A stretch of DNA of 64,000 nt, from the NCBI GenBank assembly GCA_964601505.1, contig CAZRNR010000004.1:6858-70857 (forward strand), read 5' to 3'. The translations under genes were made by a program, and so were the position numbers. The stretch is from DRWZ01 sp964601505. GTDB lineage: Bacteria > Calescibacteriota > Calescibacteriia > Calescibacteriales > Calescibacteriaceae. The notes beneath the pieces were generated by a model that was given only the letters and a program-made list of their open reading frames with translations, did no database searches and was not told the origin of the DNA. This document shows positions 17,436 to 26,938 of the stretch, in pieces. Within the stretch, counting starts at the first letter, position 1. Every line of letters starts with the position of its first letter.

Positions 17436-18299
17436 ATGAATAATAACGAAGATCTGGAAGTCATAAAGTCCTTATCATCTAACGGGAAAGTTTTAGAGAT
17501 AAAAGATGAATATAAAGGATACAATATTTTTGTTGCTGAAATTCCTGTCCATAGACTCGAGGTAGTAGTATATCAGAGGAAACCTTCAAAAGCACACGTG
17601 AAAAACCTTGTGAAGTCCATATCAAGCATCGGCTTTGTTGTTCCTCTGGTAGTTGCCAAAAAACCAAATGAGGATAAATTCATAATACTTGATGGACAAC
17701 ACAGATACCTTGCTTGTCTCGATCTTGGAATAAAAGCTATTCCGTGTTTCATAATTCCCTGGGATTACGCAACGCTTATGATAAACCTCAATATAGAAAA
17801 GCAGCCTAACATAAAAGAGAAATCTTATGTCGCCTTACGGATATATAATGAACTTGTAGATATGTTCCCAGAGAAAAGAGAAACCGAAGAAGAAATAATA
17901 CAATCTGTAGAAGAGATATACTTTGTAACTGTTGGGATGGTATATGATATAGAGGATAAATTCTCTGGATCTTCATGGGAACCGATTTTGAAAAAGGCAG
18001 ATTGGCCGTTAGATCTCCCACTTAAAGAAGCAAAAATCCAGAGAAATAAAAGAGCTGAAATAATACACGAACTTCATCAGATAGTTAAAGACATAGTTTC
18101 CAGACTAAAAGAAATAGGGATATCCCATCCGTTTGTTTACAAAGAAGTTGTATCTTACGCAAATCCCATAAAACGTCAGAGAGCGATTGTTGAATTTGAT
18201 GAGATATTTTCGCAGATAAAAGAAAAGTTGCTTGAGATAAGAGAAAACCCGCAAGACTTTAAATCTTTTGTAGGACAGCAGGAAGAGGTCCTTGAATAA
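17436..18299 (+). CDS. ParB/Srx-fold N-terminal domain protein, non-canonical
   Basis: The 287-residue protein has a ParB-type N-terminal domain at about residues 35-130 (SKAHVKNLVKSISSIGF, FIILDGQHRYLACLDLGI). In chromosomal ParB the nucleotide-binding motif is GERR; here the position reads GQHR, as in non-canonical or phage-type ParB-domain proteins. The rest is helical and lacks a clear KorB-like helix-turn-helix. It is therefore not an obvious match for the parS sites at 37.5-44.9 kb, but cannot be excluded. Its 3' end overlaps the convergent glnD-like gene by 41 bases. Confidence 0.7.
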   Translation: MNNNEDLEVIKSLSSNGKVLEIKDEYKGYNIFVAEIPVHRLEVVVYQRKPSKAHVKNLVKSISSIGFVVPLVVAKKPNEDKFIILDGQHRYLACLDLGIKAIPCFIIPWDYATLMINLNIEKQPNIKEKSYVALRIYNELVDMFPEKRETEEEIIQSVEEIYFVTVGMVYDIEDKFSGSSWEPILKKADWPLDLPLKEAKIQRNKRAEIIHELHQIVKDIVSRLKEIGISHPFVYKEVVSYANPIKRQRAIVEFDEIFSQIKEKLLEIRENPQDFKSFVGQQEEVLE

Positions 18300-20769
18300 T
18301 AGCTGATTTTATCTTCTCTTCAAGAGCTTTAAATTCCTCATAAGAAAGCTTTCCATTTAGCTTTGCCTTATTTCTTATGTAGAAAACATCTGCCACCTTG
18401 TTCTCACGCGTTGATATCTTCGCAACAGATATATCATATCCTGAAAATGTTATCGCATATGTTATATCAAAAAGTAGTGCAGGTCTATCAAAACAATATA
18501 CCTCAATTATGGTATAATCCTCCGAAGAATCATTGTCTAGAACAACCTTTATAGTTTTTTCTGTATTTTGGTTAGCAAACGGATTTGTTTCCATATAGTA
18601 TGGAATCAGCTTTCTCTTTTTTTCTTGTATTTCCCCAAGTATATCTTGGATTCTCTTTGAATAGAAGATTTTTTCGAACCTTCTGAATCTTCCCATGTCT
18701 TGTGGTTCGGCCCAAAATATGTTTATTGCTTTCCCCAATACAGCTCCCTCCGCATAAAGCGAAAGTATGTTGAATCCAGAGATAAAAAGCATTCCAGCAC
18801 ACTCACACAAAAATCCCTCCACATCATCCCCTATCGTGATTATCTCTATCACACCTTCATCCCTTTTTGTAAATGCAACATATCTTGATTGTGAAAGGTG
18901 AGCTTTTAGAAGAAATAGCATATATCTGAAAAGCCTGTCGTAATTGAAGAATGAGAGAAATTTTCGAGAGAGAGAAGAAACTGCCTGAACTACTATATCA
19001 GAGGGAAAGAATTTCTTCAGATCCTCCACAAGAATAGAAACATCAATATGCTCCTCTTCCGCATATTCAAGACCTTTTCTTATTCTCTCTGAGAGTTTCA
19101 CATATATCTCTGTAATAAGATGAGCTTTCCAGCTGTTCCAGTTATTCGGATTTGTAGCCAAAGCATCTGCTATCGAGAGGATATAAAGTATATCAAGAGA
19201 TACAGTATCTGAGAATAACTCTGCAATCTTTTTGATATAAGTGTCCTCGTGTATATCTCTGCGCTGTGCGTAGTGCGATAAAGCAAGATGATTTTTAACA
19301 AGAAACTTCAAAAGATCTAAATTCTCCCCAGCCAAACCAATTCTCTTACCAATCTTCTCAGCAATCTTCTCACCTAAAGCAGAATGATCATTCTTTCTCC
19401 CTTTCCCTATATCATGCAGTAAAGCAGACAATATCGCAATCTTCTTTTTCTCCGAACTAATTTCAGGTAGAAAATTTATATGTGGAGGCTTTATGCCAAG
19501 TAGAATTTTCTCTAACTCCTCTAAACACTTTACAAGATGCAGATCCACTGGATAAATGTGTGGAGGATGAATTTGATAAAGGTTTTTCACAAAAGAAAAC
19601 TCCGGAATAATATTTTGAAGGACCCCAAAATTCCTCATATACAAAAGTGTTCTGGCTACCCCCCCAAGATCAAAAATAATGTCGCAGAACATATTAATAC
19701 AATCCTTGTCTTTCCACATACCCTTCATAATGCTTTGATTCTTAAATATGGCATACAGAAATTCTGGCGAGATCTTTAGGTTATTATCTTTTGATATCTT
19801 GAAAGCTTCAACTATGATCTTAGGCGTTATACTATCCTCTGACGAATAATATAGAAAAACGGAGTCTGTTTCAAATATTCCCAGCTTCGTAATTTGCTGC
19901 TTATGCTTTTTTAGTTCTTTTTGAATATAATCTTCAGCTATCTGAACCGCTACAGCTATCTTATGCTGACTTTCAAGAAAGGATGTCATGAATTTCCTTA
20001 AATCCTGCTTTTTTCCATTCTTCTTCTTGGCGATGAATTCTAATATCTCCTCAACATAAGCTGCATTCAGTTTATCCTCATTCTTTTTCAGGACGCAGTG
20101 CAATATACTCCTTGTTTCAAGAAGCCTCTCATATGAACTTTTGATGTCCTGGCTTTGTATAAGTATATCCTTCTGAACAAGATGTTTCAAATATTTTTGA
20201 TATAAAAAATCACCTATTCCGCCGGGAGAGCTTTTGATATCCGGCTCAAGCAGATTAAAGAACTTAGAGATCCTCGTGTTCCTATCTTGGTAAAGATTCT
20301 CAAATATCGTTTCCTTGTGCTCAGAACAAAATTTCTTCCTATATCTTTTTAGTCTTTCAAATATTTTGTAATCTCCAGCAATAAATCTCAAATCACTAAG
20401 ATACGACAGAACTTTCACATCATCTAATGCCATTTTCAGAGTCTCTTCTATTGTTCTGACAGAATGCTCAATCTTGCTAAAACCTATATTCCATAGTTCG
20501 GTAATAAAGTTTGAAATCCTCTCATTTTGTTCAAACCTTCTTGAATTTACAATGATCAATATATCTATATCTGAAAACGGTGTCATTGTTTTTCTTCCAA
20601 AGCTACCAAATCCGAGAAGGACAACACCATCTACACCCTGAAGAATTTTTTCCCATACATTTTTAACTTCCTCTTCAAATATACCTGTTATCTCCTCTAA
20701 AATGATATTTATATTTTTTTTAAATATGTTATCCTCAAGGATAGATATCGCTTTTTCTCTTGCCTCCAT
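18259..20769 (-). CDS. glnD: PII uridylyltransferase/uridylyl-removing enzyme
   Basis: GlnD senses glutamine and adds or removes UMP on PII signalling proteins. The 836-residue protein has an N-terminal nucleotidyltransferase domain (GFGSFGRKTMTPFSDIDIL with catalytic aspartates) and a helical linker. An HD domain follows (LLHDIGKGRKNDHSALGEKI), then two C-terminal ACT-like domains, the last around IIEVYCFDRPALLFDITYAI. The architecture is complete. No glnB or glutamine synthetase gene is nearby. It follows nadB by 63 bases and may belong to the same transcript. Confidence 0.9.
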   Translation of the reverse strand: MEAREKAISILEDNIFKKNINIILEEITGIFEEEVKNVWEKILQGVDGVVLLGFGSFGRKTMTPFSDIDILIIVNSRRFEQNERISNFITELWNIGFSKIEHSVRTIEETLKMALDDVKVLSYLSDLRFIAGDYKIFERLKRYRKKFCSEHKETIFENLYQDRNTRISKFFNLLEPDIKSSPGGIGDFLYQKYLKHLVQKDILIQSQDIKSSYERLLETRSILHCVLKKNEDKLNAAYVEEILEFIAKKKNGKKQDLRKFMTSFLESQHKIAVAVQIAEDYIQKELKKHKQQITKLGIFETDSVFLYYSSEDSITPKIIVEAFKISKDNNLKISPEFLYAIFKNQSIMKGMWKDKDCINMFCDIIFDLGGVARTLLYMRNFGVLQNIIPEFSFVKNLYQIHPPHIYPVDLHLVKCLEELEKILLGIKPPHINFLPEISSEKKKIAILSALLHDIGKGRKNDHSALGEKIAEKIGKRIGLAGENLDLLKFLVKNHLALSHYAQRRDIHEDTYIKKIAELFSDTVSLDILYILSIADALATNPNNWNSWKAHLITEIYVKLSERIRKGLEYAEEEHIDVSILVEDLKKFFPSDIVVQAVSSLSRKFLSFFNYDRLFRYMLFLLKAHLSQSRYVAFTKRDEGVIEIITIGDDVEGFLCECAGMLFISGFNILSLYAEGAVLGKAINIFWAEPQDMGRFRRFEKIFYSKRIQDILGEIQEKKRKLIPYYMETNPFANQNTEKTIKVVLDNDSSEDYTIIEVYCFDRPALLFDITYAITFSGYDISVAKISTRENKVADVFYIRNKAKLNGKLSYEEFKALEEKIKSAIIQGPLPAVLQKI

Positions 20770-20832
20770 CCTGTTATAAATAGTACTGCGGAAGAACTCT
20801 GAGATATTTATTAGAATTTACCCTTTGCCAAA

Positions 20833-22422
20833 TCATATAATTGTATCTTTCTTAAAGTCTATGTCATTTTTGAATGGATAGTCAATATTATAGTGTGTTC
20901 CTCTTGATTCTTTTCTTGCCATTGCAGATCTTATTATAAGTTCTGCTACTATAACTATATTTCTTAATTCTATCAGATCAGCAGAGACATAATACTTCCA
21001 GTAGTCTTCCATGACATCTTTTTTTATTATTGAGATTCTTTCAAGTGCTCTTTGTAGCCTTTTGTTAGATCTTACCACACCAGCGTAGTTCCACATAAGT
21101 CTTCTCACTTCATCCCAAGCGTGCGAAATCAGAATTTTTTCATCCTGAGCAATGGTTTTCTCTGATTTCCAGGGTGGAATATCCTCTTTCGGGATATGTA
21201 TTTTCTTTGGGTATTCAAGACATTTAAGCAAAGCCCTTTTTGACATCACTAAACACTCCAAAAGTGAATTTGATGCGAGTCTATTAGCTCCGTGAAATCC
21301 TGTGCAGGCAGACTCTCCTATTACAAAAAGGCGAGAAATTGAAGTTTCTCCGTATGAATCAGTCAAAACTCCTCCGCATATAAAATGAGCCCCAGGAGCA
21401 ACAGGAATAGGAGACTTTGTTATGTCTATACCAAGCTCAAGACATCTTTGATATATTTTGGGAAATCTTTTTTTTATAAAGTCGCTTCCAAGATGAGTTA
21501 TATCCAGATAAACATGATCATCTCCGGATTTTTTAAGTTCTGAATCTATCGCCCTGGTGACTATATCTCTTGGTGCAAGTTCGCCAAGCTCGTGATATTT
21601 CTTCATAAATGGCTTCCCGTCTTTCGTGAGAAGTATTCCTCCTTCTCCCCTAAGTGCTTCAGAAATTAGGAAATTTTTTTCCTTATGATGATATAGCACA
21701 GTTGGATGGAACTGAAAAAATTCCATATTTGCTATTTTTGAACCCGCTCTATAACACATTGCTATACCATCACCCGTAGCAACATCTGGATTTGATGTTA
21801 TCAAGTAAACTTTTCCTGCTCCACCGGTTGCAAGTATCACAAAATTCCCAAAAATCATATCTATATTTGATGTGCTCTTGTCAAAAACATATACCCCGTA
21901 GCATTCATCTTCTATTCTGTTGTTTGTTCTTCCTATGAACCTGAATTTTGTTATCAGATCAATGGCTACACAGTTCTCAAATATACTGATGTTTTTCTTT
22001 TCTCTCACTCTATCAATAAGTTTCCTTTGTATTTCTGCTCCTGTTCCATCTCCCTTATGTAATATTCGTCTTTCAGAGTGCCCCCCTTCCCTAGTTAGGT
22101 GAAACAATCCGTCATCTTTATCAAATTCAACCCCCCATTCTATAAGTTCCTTTATACATGCTTTTGATTCTGATATAATAGTTCTGACCATTTCCACGTT
22201 GCAGAGTCCATCTCCAGCTTTTATGGTATCTTGTATATGCTTTTCAATGGAATCGCTTTCAGAGAGGGGAGAAGCTGCTATACCTCCTTGCGCGTAATAT
22301 GAGTTTGCGTCCTCCATTTTCCCCTTTGTGATTATCGCGACAGACATTTTTTCAGGAACACGTAGAGCAAATGAGAGCCCTGCAAGACCAGAACCAACAA
22401 CAACAAAATCAAAATTTGTCAT
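20833..22422 (-). CDS. nadB: L-aspartate oxidase
   Basis: NadB oxidises L-aspartate to iminoaspartate in NAD synthesis. The FAD-binding FVVVGSGLAGLSFAL lies at the N-terminus. SYYAQGGIAASP, LTREGGHSERRILHKGDGTG and HFICGGVLTD are conserved flavoprotein and active-site blocks. ATG 22422 forms an ATGA overlap with the korB stop. An upstream TTG (22440) is in frame but less likely. NadA and nadC are absent from the window. The enzyme can use fumarate as acceptor, which would suit the anaerobic oxidoreductase genes in the same operon. Confidence 0.95.
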   Translation of the reverse strand: MTNFDFVVVGSGLAGLSFALRVPEKMSVAIITKGKMEDANSYYAQGGIAASPLSESDSIEKHIQDTIKAGDGLCNVEMVRTIISESKACIKELIEWGVEFDKDDGLFHLTREGGHSERRILHKGDGTGAEIQRKLIDRVREKKNISIFENCVAIDLITKFRFIGRTNNRIEDECYGVYVFDKSTSNIDMIFGNFVILATGGAGKVYLITSNPDVATGDGIAMCYRAGSKIANMEFFQFHPTVLYHHKEKNFLISEALRGEGGILLTKDGKPFMKKYHELGELAPRDIVTRAIDSELKKSGDDHVYLDITHLGSDFIKKRFPKIYQRCLELGIDITKSPIPVAPGAHFICGGVLTDSYGETSISRLFVIGESACTGFHGANRLASNSLLECLVMSKRALLKCLEYPKKIHIPKEDIPPWKSEKTIAQDEKILISHAWDEVRRLMWNYAGVVRSNKRLQRALERISIIKKDVMEDYWKYYVSADLIELRNIVIVAELIIRSAMARKESRGTHYNIDYPFKNDIDFKKDTII

Positions 22423-23432
22423 GAAGGATTGACTTCCCAACTGCCAGACTCTATGAGCCTCTTAACACTACCTTCTCCCTTTTTCTTCTTAGCCATTTCT
22501 ATCTGGTTATAAAGCAGTTCATCATATGTAGGCTCCCTTACATTCCTTATGATCCCTATTGGTTCCGGGAAATCTGGATAATGCATAGTTGCAACTGCAA
22601 GATTTAGCATATAGTCCGTAGCATCATAAATTGTTATATCTTCTTTTCTTATACCGTCCTCTCCCACTTTTACAACCTTCGGTCTGAGCTTATCAATTAT
22701 TATTCCTTTATCCAAGTTTTTGCCAAAAATCATTGGCTGTCCGTGTCTCAGTTCTATTAATCTCTCACTTCTGACTTCTCTTCCTGCAAAATCTTCAAAT
22801 GCACCATCATTGAAAACAACACAGTTTTGGTATATGTGTATAAAAGCTGTACCCTTGTGATTAGCTGCTTCCTTCAAAATTTCCACTAATCTTTTTATGT
22901 CTGTGTCTATCGCTCTTGCTACAAATGTCGCTTTCTGCGAAAGGGCAAGAAGTACCGGATCTACAGGTCTTTCTATAACTCCAAACGGAGAACTTTTTGT
23001 TTCCTGTCCCAAAAGACTTGTTGGTGAATACTGACCTTTTGTCAGACCATATATTCTATTATCAAAAAGAAGGATTTTTATATCTACATTTCTTCTAATA
23101 GCGTGCATAATGTGATTTCCACCAATTGCGAGCCCATCGCCATCTCCTGTTACTACCCATACAGAAAGATCTGGATTTGCTACTTTCACACCGGTCGCTA
23201 TTGCCGGCGCTCTTCCATGAATACCATGAAAACCATAAGTGTTCATGTAATATGGAAAACGAGAAGAGCAACCAATACCAGAAACTATAACAAATTTCTC
23301 TCTTGGGATCCCCATTTGAGAAAAGGCTTGCCTGACAGCATTTAATATGGCATAATCTCCACACCCAGGACACCACCTTGGTTCTTCACCCGAGTCAAAG
23401 TCTTTTGGTGTATATTTTTCAGGAGACTGCAT
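22419..23432 (-). CDS. korB: 2-oxoacid:ferredoxin oxidoreductase, beta subunit
   Basis: The 337-residue thiamine-diphosphate subunit carries RWCPGCGDYAILNAV, GIGCSSRFPYYMNTYGFH and the TPP/Mg motif VVTGDGDGLAIGGNH. It has the length and blocks of 2-oxoglutarate- or 2-oxoacid:ferredoxin oxidoreductase beta subunits. With the alpha subunit upstream it decarboxylates a 2-oxoacid to acyl-CoA and reduces ferredoxin. It overlaps korA by 14 bases and nadB by four, so the three are translationally coupled. Whether 2-oxoglutarate is the substrate is not proven by the sequence. Confidence 0.92.
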   Translation of the reverse strand: MQSPEKYTPKDFDSGEEPRWCPGCGDYAILNAVRQAFSQMGIPREKFVIVSGIGCSSRFPYYMNTYGFHGIHGRAPAIATGVKVANPDLSVWVVTGDGDGLAIGGNHIMHAIRRNVDIKILLFDNRIYGLTKGQYSPTSLLGQETKSSPFGVIERPVDPVLLALSQKATFVARAIDTDIKRLVEILKEAANHKGTAFIHIYQNCVVFNDGAFEDFAGREVRSERLIELRHGQPMIFGKNLDKGIIIDKLRPKVVKVGEDGIRKEDITIYDATDYMLNLAVATMHYPDFPEPIGIIRNVREPTYDELLYNQIEMAKKKKGEGSVKRLIESGSWEVNPS

Positions 23433-25347
23433 ACGATTTTGTTCCTCCTTCTACTTTTATCTTTTTGGAAATTTTGCCTTCTCTTTCAAGGTTTATAAGC
23501 TCTTTTTCTATCGCCTGTCTGATATCAGATTCCCTCAAAGGAGTTCCCGTAACCCTGTTAAATCCGACAGCATCAACTCCAAATTTTCCTTTTATGAGCA
23601 AAAGAAGTTGTCCGAGGTTTAGTTCTGGTATAAGTACCCGTTTGAACTTTGAAAGAACATCTGACAGGTTTTTAGGGAACGGATTTATGTTTCGCAGCTG
23701 AACATGAGCAACAGGCCAGCCTTTTGAGATAGCATAATCAACTGCTGCTCTTATGCTACCAAATGTACTCCCCCAGCCAAGCACAAGAAGTTCGGCATCT
23801 GCTGGTCCATATATACTTACATCCCCTATATCTCTTTGAGCCCTCCTTATCTTTTCCGCTCTTATTTTTACCATATAGTCATGATTTTGTGGGTCATAAG
23901 ATACCTTACCAGAGATGTTGGATTTTTCAAGACCACCTATGCGATGTTCAAGTCCCTTCGTTCCAGGTTTAGCCCAGGGTCTTGCAAGTGTTTCTTCATC
24001 TCTTGAATAAGGAGCAAAGTTTTTCGGATCACCATGATAGAATTCAACCTGAATTTTTTCTATGCTTTTTTCTATGTCAGGTATTCTCCAGGGTTCTGAT
24101 CCCATTGCAAGATACCCATCTGAAAGTATTATAACTGGAGTCATATACTTTATTGCAAGCCTTGCTGCCTCAAGAAATACCTCAAAGCAATCTCCAGGAC
24201 TCGTTGGAGCCAAAACTATTACAGGAGATTCCCCATGCCTTCCATACATTGCAAAAAGGAGATCTGTTTGTTCGGTTTTTGTAGGCATACCAGTTGATGG
24301 TCCAGATCTTTGATTATCTATGATTATCAGTGGGAGTTCGGTCATAACAGCTAGATTTATTCCTTCAGATTTCAAAGAGAGTCCTGGGCCAGATGTAGTT
24401 GTTATCCCAAGGGCCCCTGCAAAACTTGCGCCTATTGCTGTATTTACTGCAGCAATCTCATCCTCCATCTGAATAGCCACAACTCCAAAATTTCTCCAAG
24501 CAGAAAGGTAATGCAATATATCACTTGCTGGTGTTATAGGATAAGAAGCAAAAACAATAGGTATGTTTAACTTTTCTTTCAATGTTGCTATCGCAAGTGC
24601 AAAAGCCTCATTTCCAGATATATATCTGTATTTCCCCGGTTCAAAATGGTATTTTGGGACATGGATATGTGCAAACTTATGCTGGACTTCAAGAGTTTCT
24701 CCATAATTGTATCCAGCTTTTAGAGCAAGCTCATTAGCTTTTTTGATATCTGGATTTTTGGAAAACTTCTCTTGTATGAAAGAAAGAATTGGTTCAAGAG
24801 GTCTTTCAAATATCCAGCATACAAGCCCAAGGGCGAAAAAGTTCCTTGTCCTTATCTTTTCTTTGTGCGAGATATTTACATCTTTGAGTGCCTCAACAAC
24901 AAGCTGATTCATCTTTACCTTTATGACATTGTATTTGGAGAGTATATCATCTAATTTTTCCTCACCAGATATTATACTTTGCCACCCGGCCTTTTTGAAA
25001 TTTATCTCATCAAATTCATCTTCGTTCAGTATCACTGTAGCACCAGGTTTTATCAGAGAAAGATTAACCTTTAGGGCTGCAGGATTCATAGCAACGAGCA
25101 CATCGGGAGCATCTCCAGGTGTGAGTATATCGAGGCCTCCAAACTGTATCTGGAAAGATGAGACCCCATATGTTGTTCCAGCTGGAGCCCTTATCTCGGC
25201 TGGAAACTCAGGAAGAACAGCAAAATCATTCCCATATATAGCTGTCGCTACGGTAAATTGTGAACCTATAAGCTGAATCCCATCTCCGGAATCGCCTGCG
25301 AACTTGGCCACTACCCTGATTCTTTCAGCTTCAGGTGGTTTTTCCAT
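23419..25347 (-). CDS. korA: 2-oxoacid:ferredoxin oxidoreductase, fused gamma-alpha subunit
   Basis: The 642-residue protein fuses the gamma domain (about 1-200, FAGDSGDGIQLIGSQF) to the alpha pyrimidine-binding domain (about 230-640). The alpha part has FASYPITPASDILHYL, MEDEIAAVNTAIGASFAGA and TTSGPGLSLKSEGINLAVM. This gamma-alpha fusion paired with a separate beta subunit is typical of KorAB-type enzymes. No delta (2[4Fe-4S] ferredoxin) subunit is present, also as in KorAB. It lies 109 bases downstream of atpE. Confidence 0.92.
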   Translation of the reverse strand: MEKPPEAERIRVVAKFAGDSGDGIQLIGSQFTVATAIYGNDFAVLPEFPAEIRAPAGTTYGVSSFQIQFGGLDILTPGDAPDVLVAMNPAALKVNLSLIKPGATVILNEDEFDEINFKKAGWQSIISGEEKLDDILSKYNVIKVKMNQLVVEALKDVNISHKEKIRTRNFFALGLVCWIFERPLEPILSFIQEKFSKNPDIKKANELALKAGYNYGETLEVQHKFAHIHVPKYHFEPGKYRYISGNEAFALAIATLKEKLNIPIVFASYPITPASDILHYLSAWRNFGVVAIQMEDEIAAVNTAIGASFAGALGITTTSGPGLSLKSEGINLAVMTELPLIIIDNQRSGPSTGMPTKTEQTDLLFAMYGRHGESPVIVLAPTSPGDCFEVFLEAARLAIKYMTPVIILSDGYLAMGSEPWRIPDIEKSIEKIQVEFYHGDPKNFAPYSRDEETLARPWAKPGTKGLEHRIGGLEKSNISGKVSYDPQNHDYMVKIRAEKIRRAQRDIGDVSIYGPADAELLVLGWGSTFGSIRAAVDYAISKGWPVAHVQLRNINPFPKNLSDVLSKFKRVLIPELNLGQLLLLIKGKFGVDAVGFNRVTGTPLRESDIRQAIEKELINLEREGKISKKIKVEGGTKSYAVS

Positions 25348-25456
25348 ATCTGTTCTTACTTATTTAGCTATGAGTCTTGAGAATTATGCAAAAAACAGGA
25401 GTTTTTATTTAATTGAGGACGCAAGAAGATTTAAAAAACGAAACTCGCGAATGCGA

Positions 25457-25780
25457 TCAGATTTTTCCCTGGAGGAAGAAAGCCACAACAAGCATGTATA
25501 TGACAAGCGATTCCATAAAGACAAGCCCGAGTATAAGAGGCAGGAACATTTTATCTGATGCTCCGGGATTTCTGGATATTCCCTCCATAGCTGCTGCAAC
25601 GGCTCTCCCTTGCCCAAGCGCTCCAATAGCTGCAGCTATACCTAACCCAAGTCCAGCTCCCAAAGCCAGACCAAATTTTGAAAGCTCCGCAGAAGCAGAA
25701 GCAACTCCTTCATCCGCAGCAAAAACAGAGAATGCCGAAAAAAATGCGAAAACAAAAAAAGAAAGTACCCTTCTCATCAT
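25457..25780 (-). CDS. atpE: ATP synthase subunit c
   Basis: This rotor-ring proteolipid of the membrane F-type ATP synthase has 107 residues. Two hydrophobic hairpin helices carry the ion-binding carboxylate E90 (VFMESLVIY) and the polar loop SRNPGAS. Q57 in helix 1, E90, S91 and Y95 align with Na+ ligand positions of Na+-translocating c rings. The N-terminal ~22 residues look like a cleavable signal peptide ending in AFSVFA, as in some long c subunits. A Shine-Dalgarno AAGGAGG precedes the start. It stands apart from other atp genes. Confidence 0.95.
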   Translation of the reverse strand: MMRRVLSFFVFAFFSAFSVFAADEGVASASAELSKFGLALGAGLGLGIAAAIGALGQGRAVAAAMEGISRNPGASDKMFLPLILGLVFMESLVIYMLVVAFFLQGKI

Positions 25781-25868
25781 TGATTTTTTCCTCCTTTGTA
25801 AAATTGTCAGTGATTTTAAAAAGGCAGATTATAAGTTGTGAAAAAACAAAAAGTTTGAGCAAAATCTC

Positions 25869-26099
25869 TTATCCTTTGCTAACATAAATCTCAAGATCAG
25901 ATCCTTTCTCTTTCATCTCCAAAATTTTATATCCTTCATCTCTTATTGCTTTTGGTACATCTTCCTTCGCAGCTGGAAAATCAACTATAATTTGGTATAT
26001 GTCTCTCTCACTCCCTTTCCTCAGCTCCCTTTTGATTATTATAACGTTCATTGGGCAAACAACACCTCGAAGATCTAAAACCTTGGTAGGCTTCAGCAT
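25869..26099 (-). CDS. TusA/SirA-like sulfur carrier
   Basis: The 76-residue protein has the LDLRGVVCPMNVI motif with the sulfur-accepting cysteine C15 followed by proline. It is a single compact beta-alpha domain of the TusA family. Members relay persulfide sulfur for tRNA thiolation, molybdenum cofactor synthesis or sulfur oxidation. No partner is encoded nearby, so the pathway is open. It lies 25 bases after folE. Confidence 0.88.
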   Translation of the reverse strand: MLKPTKVLDLRGVVCPMNVIIIKRELRKGSERDIYQIIVDFPAAKEDVPKAIRDEGYKILEMKEKGSDLEIYVSKG

Positions 26100-26124
26100 C
26101 TATTAAATATTAGCAACACTTACA

Positions 26125-26862
26125 CTATTTATCTGTTTTATTTATCTTTTCAAGAAATATCCTCTTTATCTCCCAATCGGATTTGAATTTTCCCGAGAAA
26201 AACAGAGTCTCCATTACGACATCTTCTTTTCTAGCTCCACGCATCGCAAGACACAAATGATATGCTGAAATATACACCGCAACTCCTTCCGCCTGAACAG
26301 TCTTCTCTATAAAATTTCCTATCTCCTCAGTCAATCTTTCTTGAACCTGCAATCTACTTGCAAAAACCTTTATGATTCTGGGTATCTTTGAAAGACCTAT
26401 TATCTTATTCTTCGGGAGATAAGCTATTGAAGCCGTCCCAAAAAACGGAAGCATATGATGCTCACATAGACTAAAAAACTTTATGTTCCCCACAAAAACT
26501 AACCCCTTATAGTCAGAACTAAAAATAGCTCCATTGACCTCCCCATCTGGATTAGAAAAATAACCCGAGAGTATCTCTATCAGTGCTTTTGAATATCTCT
26601 CAGGAGTCTTCTTTAACCCCTCCCTTTCCGGATCATCACCTATTACCTTTATTATCTCCCTTATGTGATAAGCAAGTTTTTTTATCTTTTGCTCTAATTC
26701 GATTTCTTTTTTTTCCCCATGTCCTTGTAATACTTCCTGGTCAAGTTCATCAGACAGTTCGCTCTCCGTGATCTTGAACATCTCAAAAGAACCCGTGCTA
26801 GAACTACTTCTCTCATTTTTCCCCTTTCTCATCTCTGAATAAAATCTCTTCATTTTACTCAT
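26125..26862 (-). CDS. folE: GTP cyclohydrolase I
   Basis: FolE converts GTP to 7,8-dihydroneopterin triphosphate, the first step of folate or queuosine-type pterin synthesis. The type IA core spans about residues 63-245. IGDDPEREGLKKTPERY and the zinc-site blocks FSLCEHHMLPFFG and HLCLAMRGARK are intact. An N-terminal extension of ~60 charged residues precedes the core. It lies upstream of tusA on the same strand. Confidence 0.96.
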   Translation of the reverse strand: MSKMKRFYSEMRKGKNERSSSSTGSFEMFKITESELSDELDQEVLQGHGEKKEIELEQKIKKLAYHIREIIKVIGDDPEREGLKKTPERYSKALIEILSGYFSNPDGEVNGAIFSSDYKGLVFVGNIKFFSLCEHHMLPFFGTASIAYLPKNKIIGLSKIPRIIKVFASRLQVQERLTEEIGNFIEKTVQAEGVAVYISAYHLCLAMRGARKEDVVMETLFFSGKFKSDWEIKRIFLEKINKTDK

Positions 26863-26938
26863 ATTATTACACTTATTGATAAAAACAAGAAAAATTCCAT
26901 CCCATTAGAATGTGATTCCTCAAATCTGATTACAAAAG

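Noticed and set aside
25413..25841. Plus-strand open frame opposite atpE
   Set aside because: It is antisense to a clear ATP synthase c subunit and is Ala/Ser/Pro-rich only because of the helix-coding sequence beneath it.
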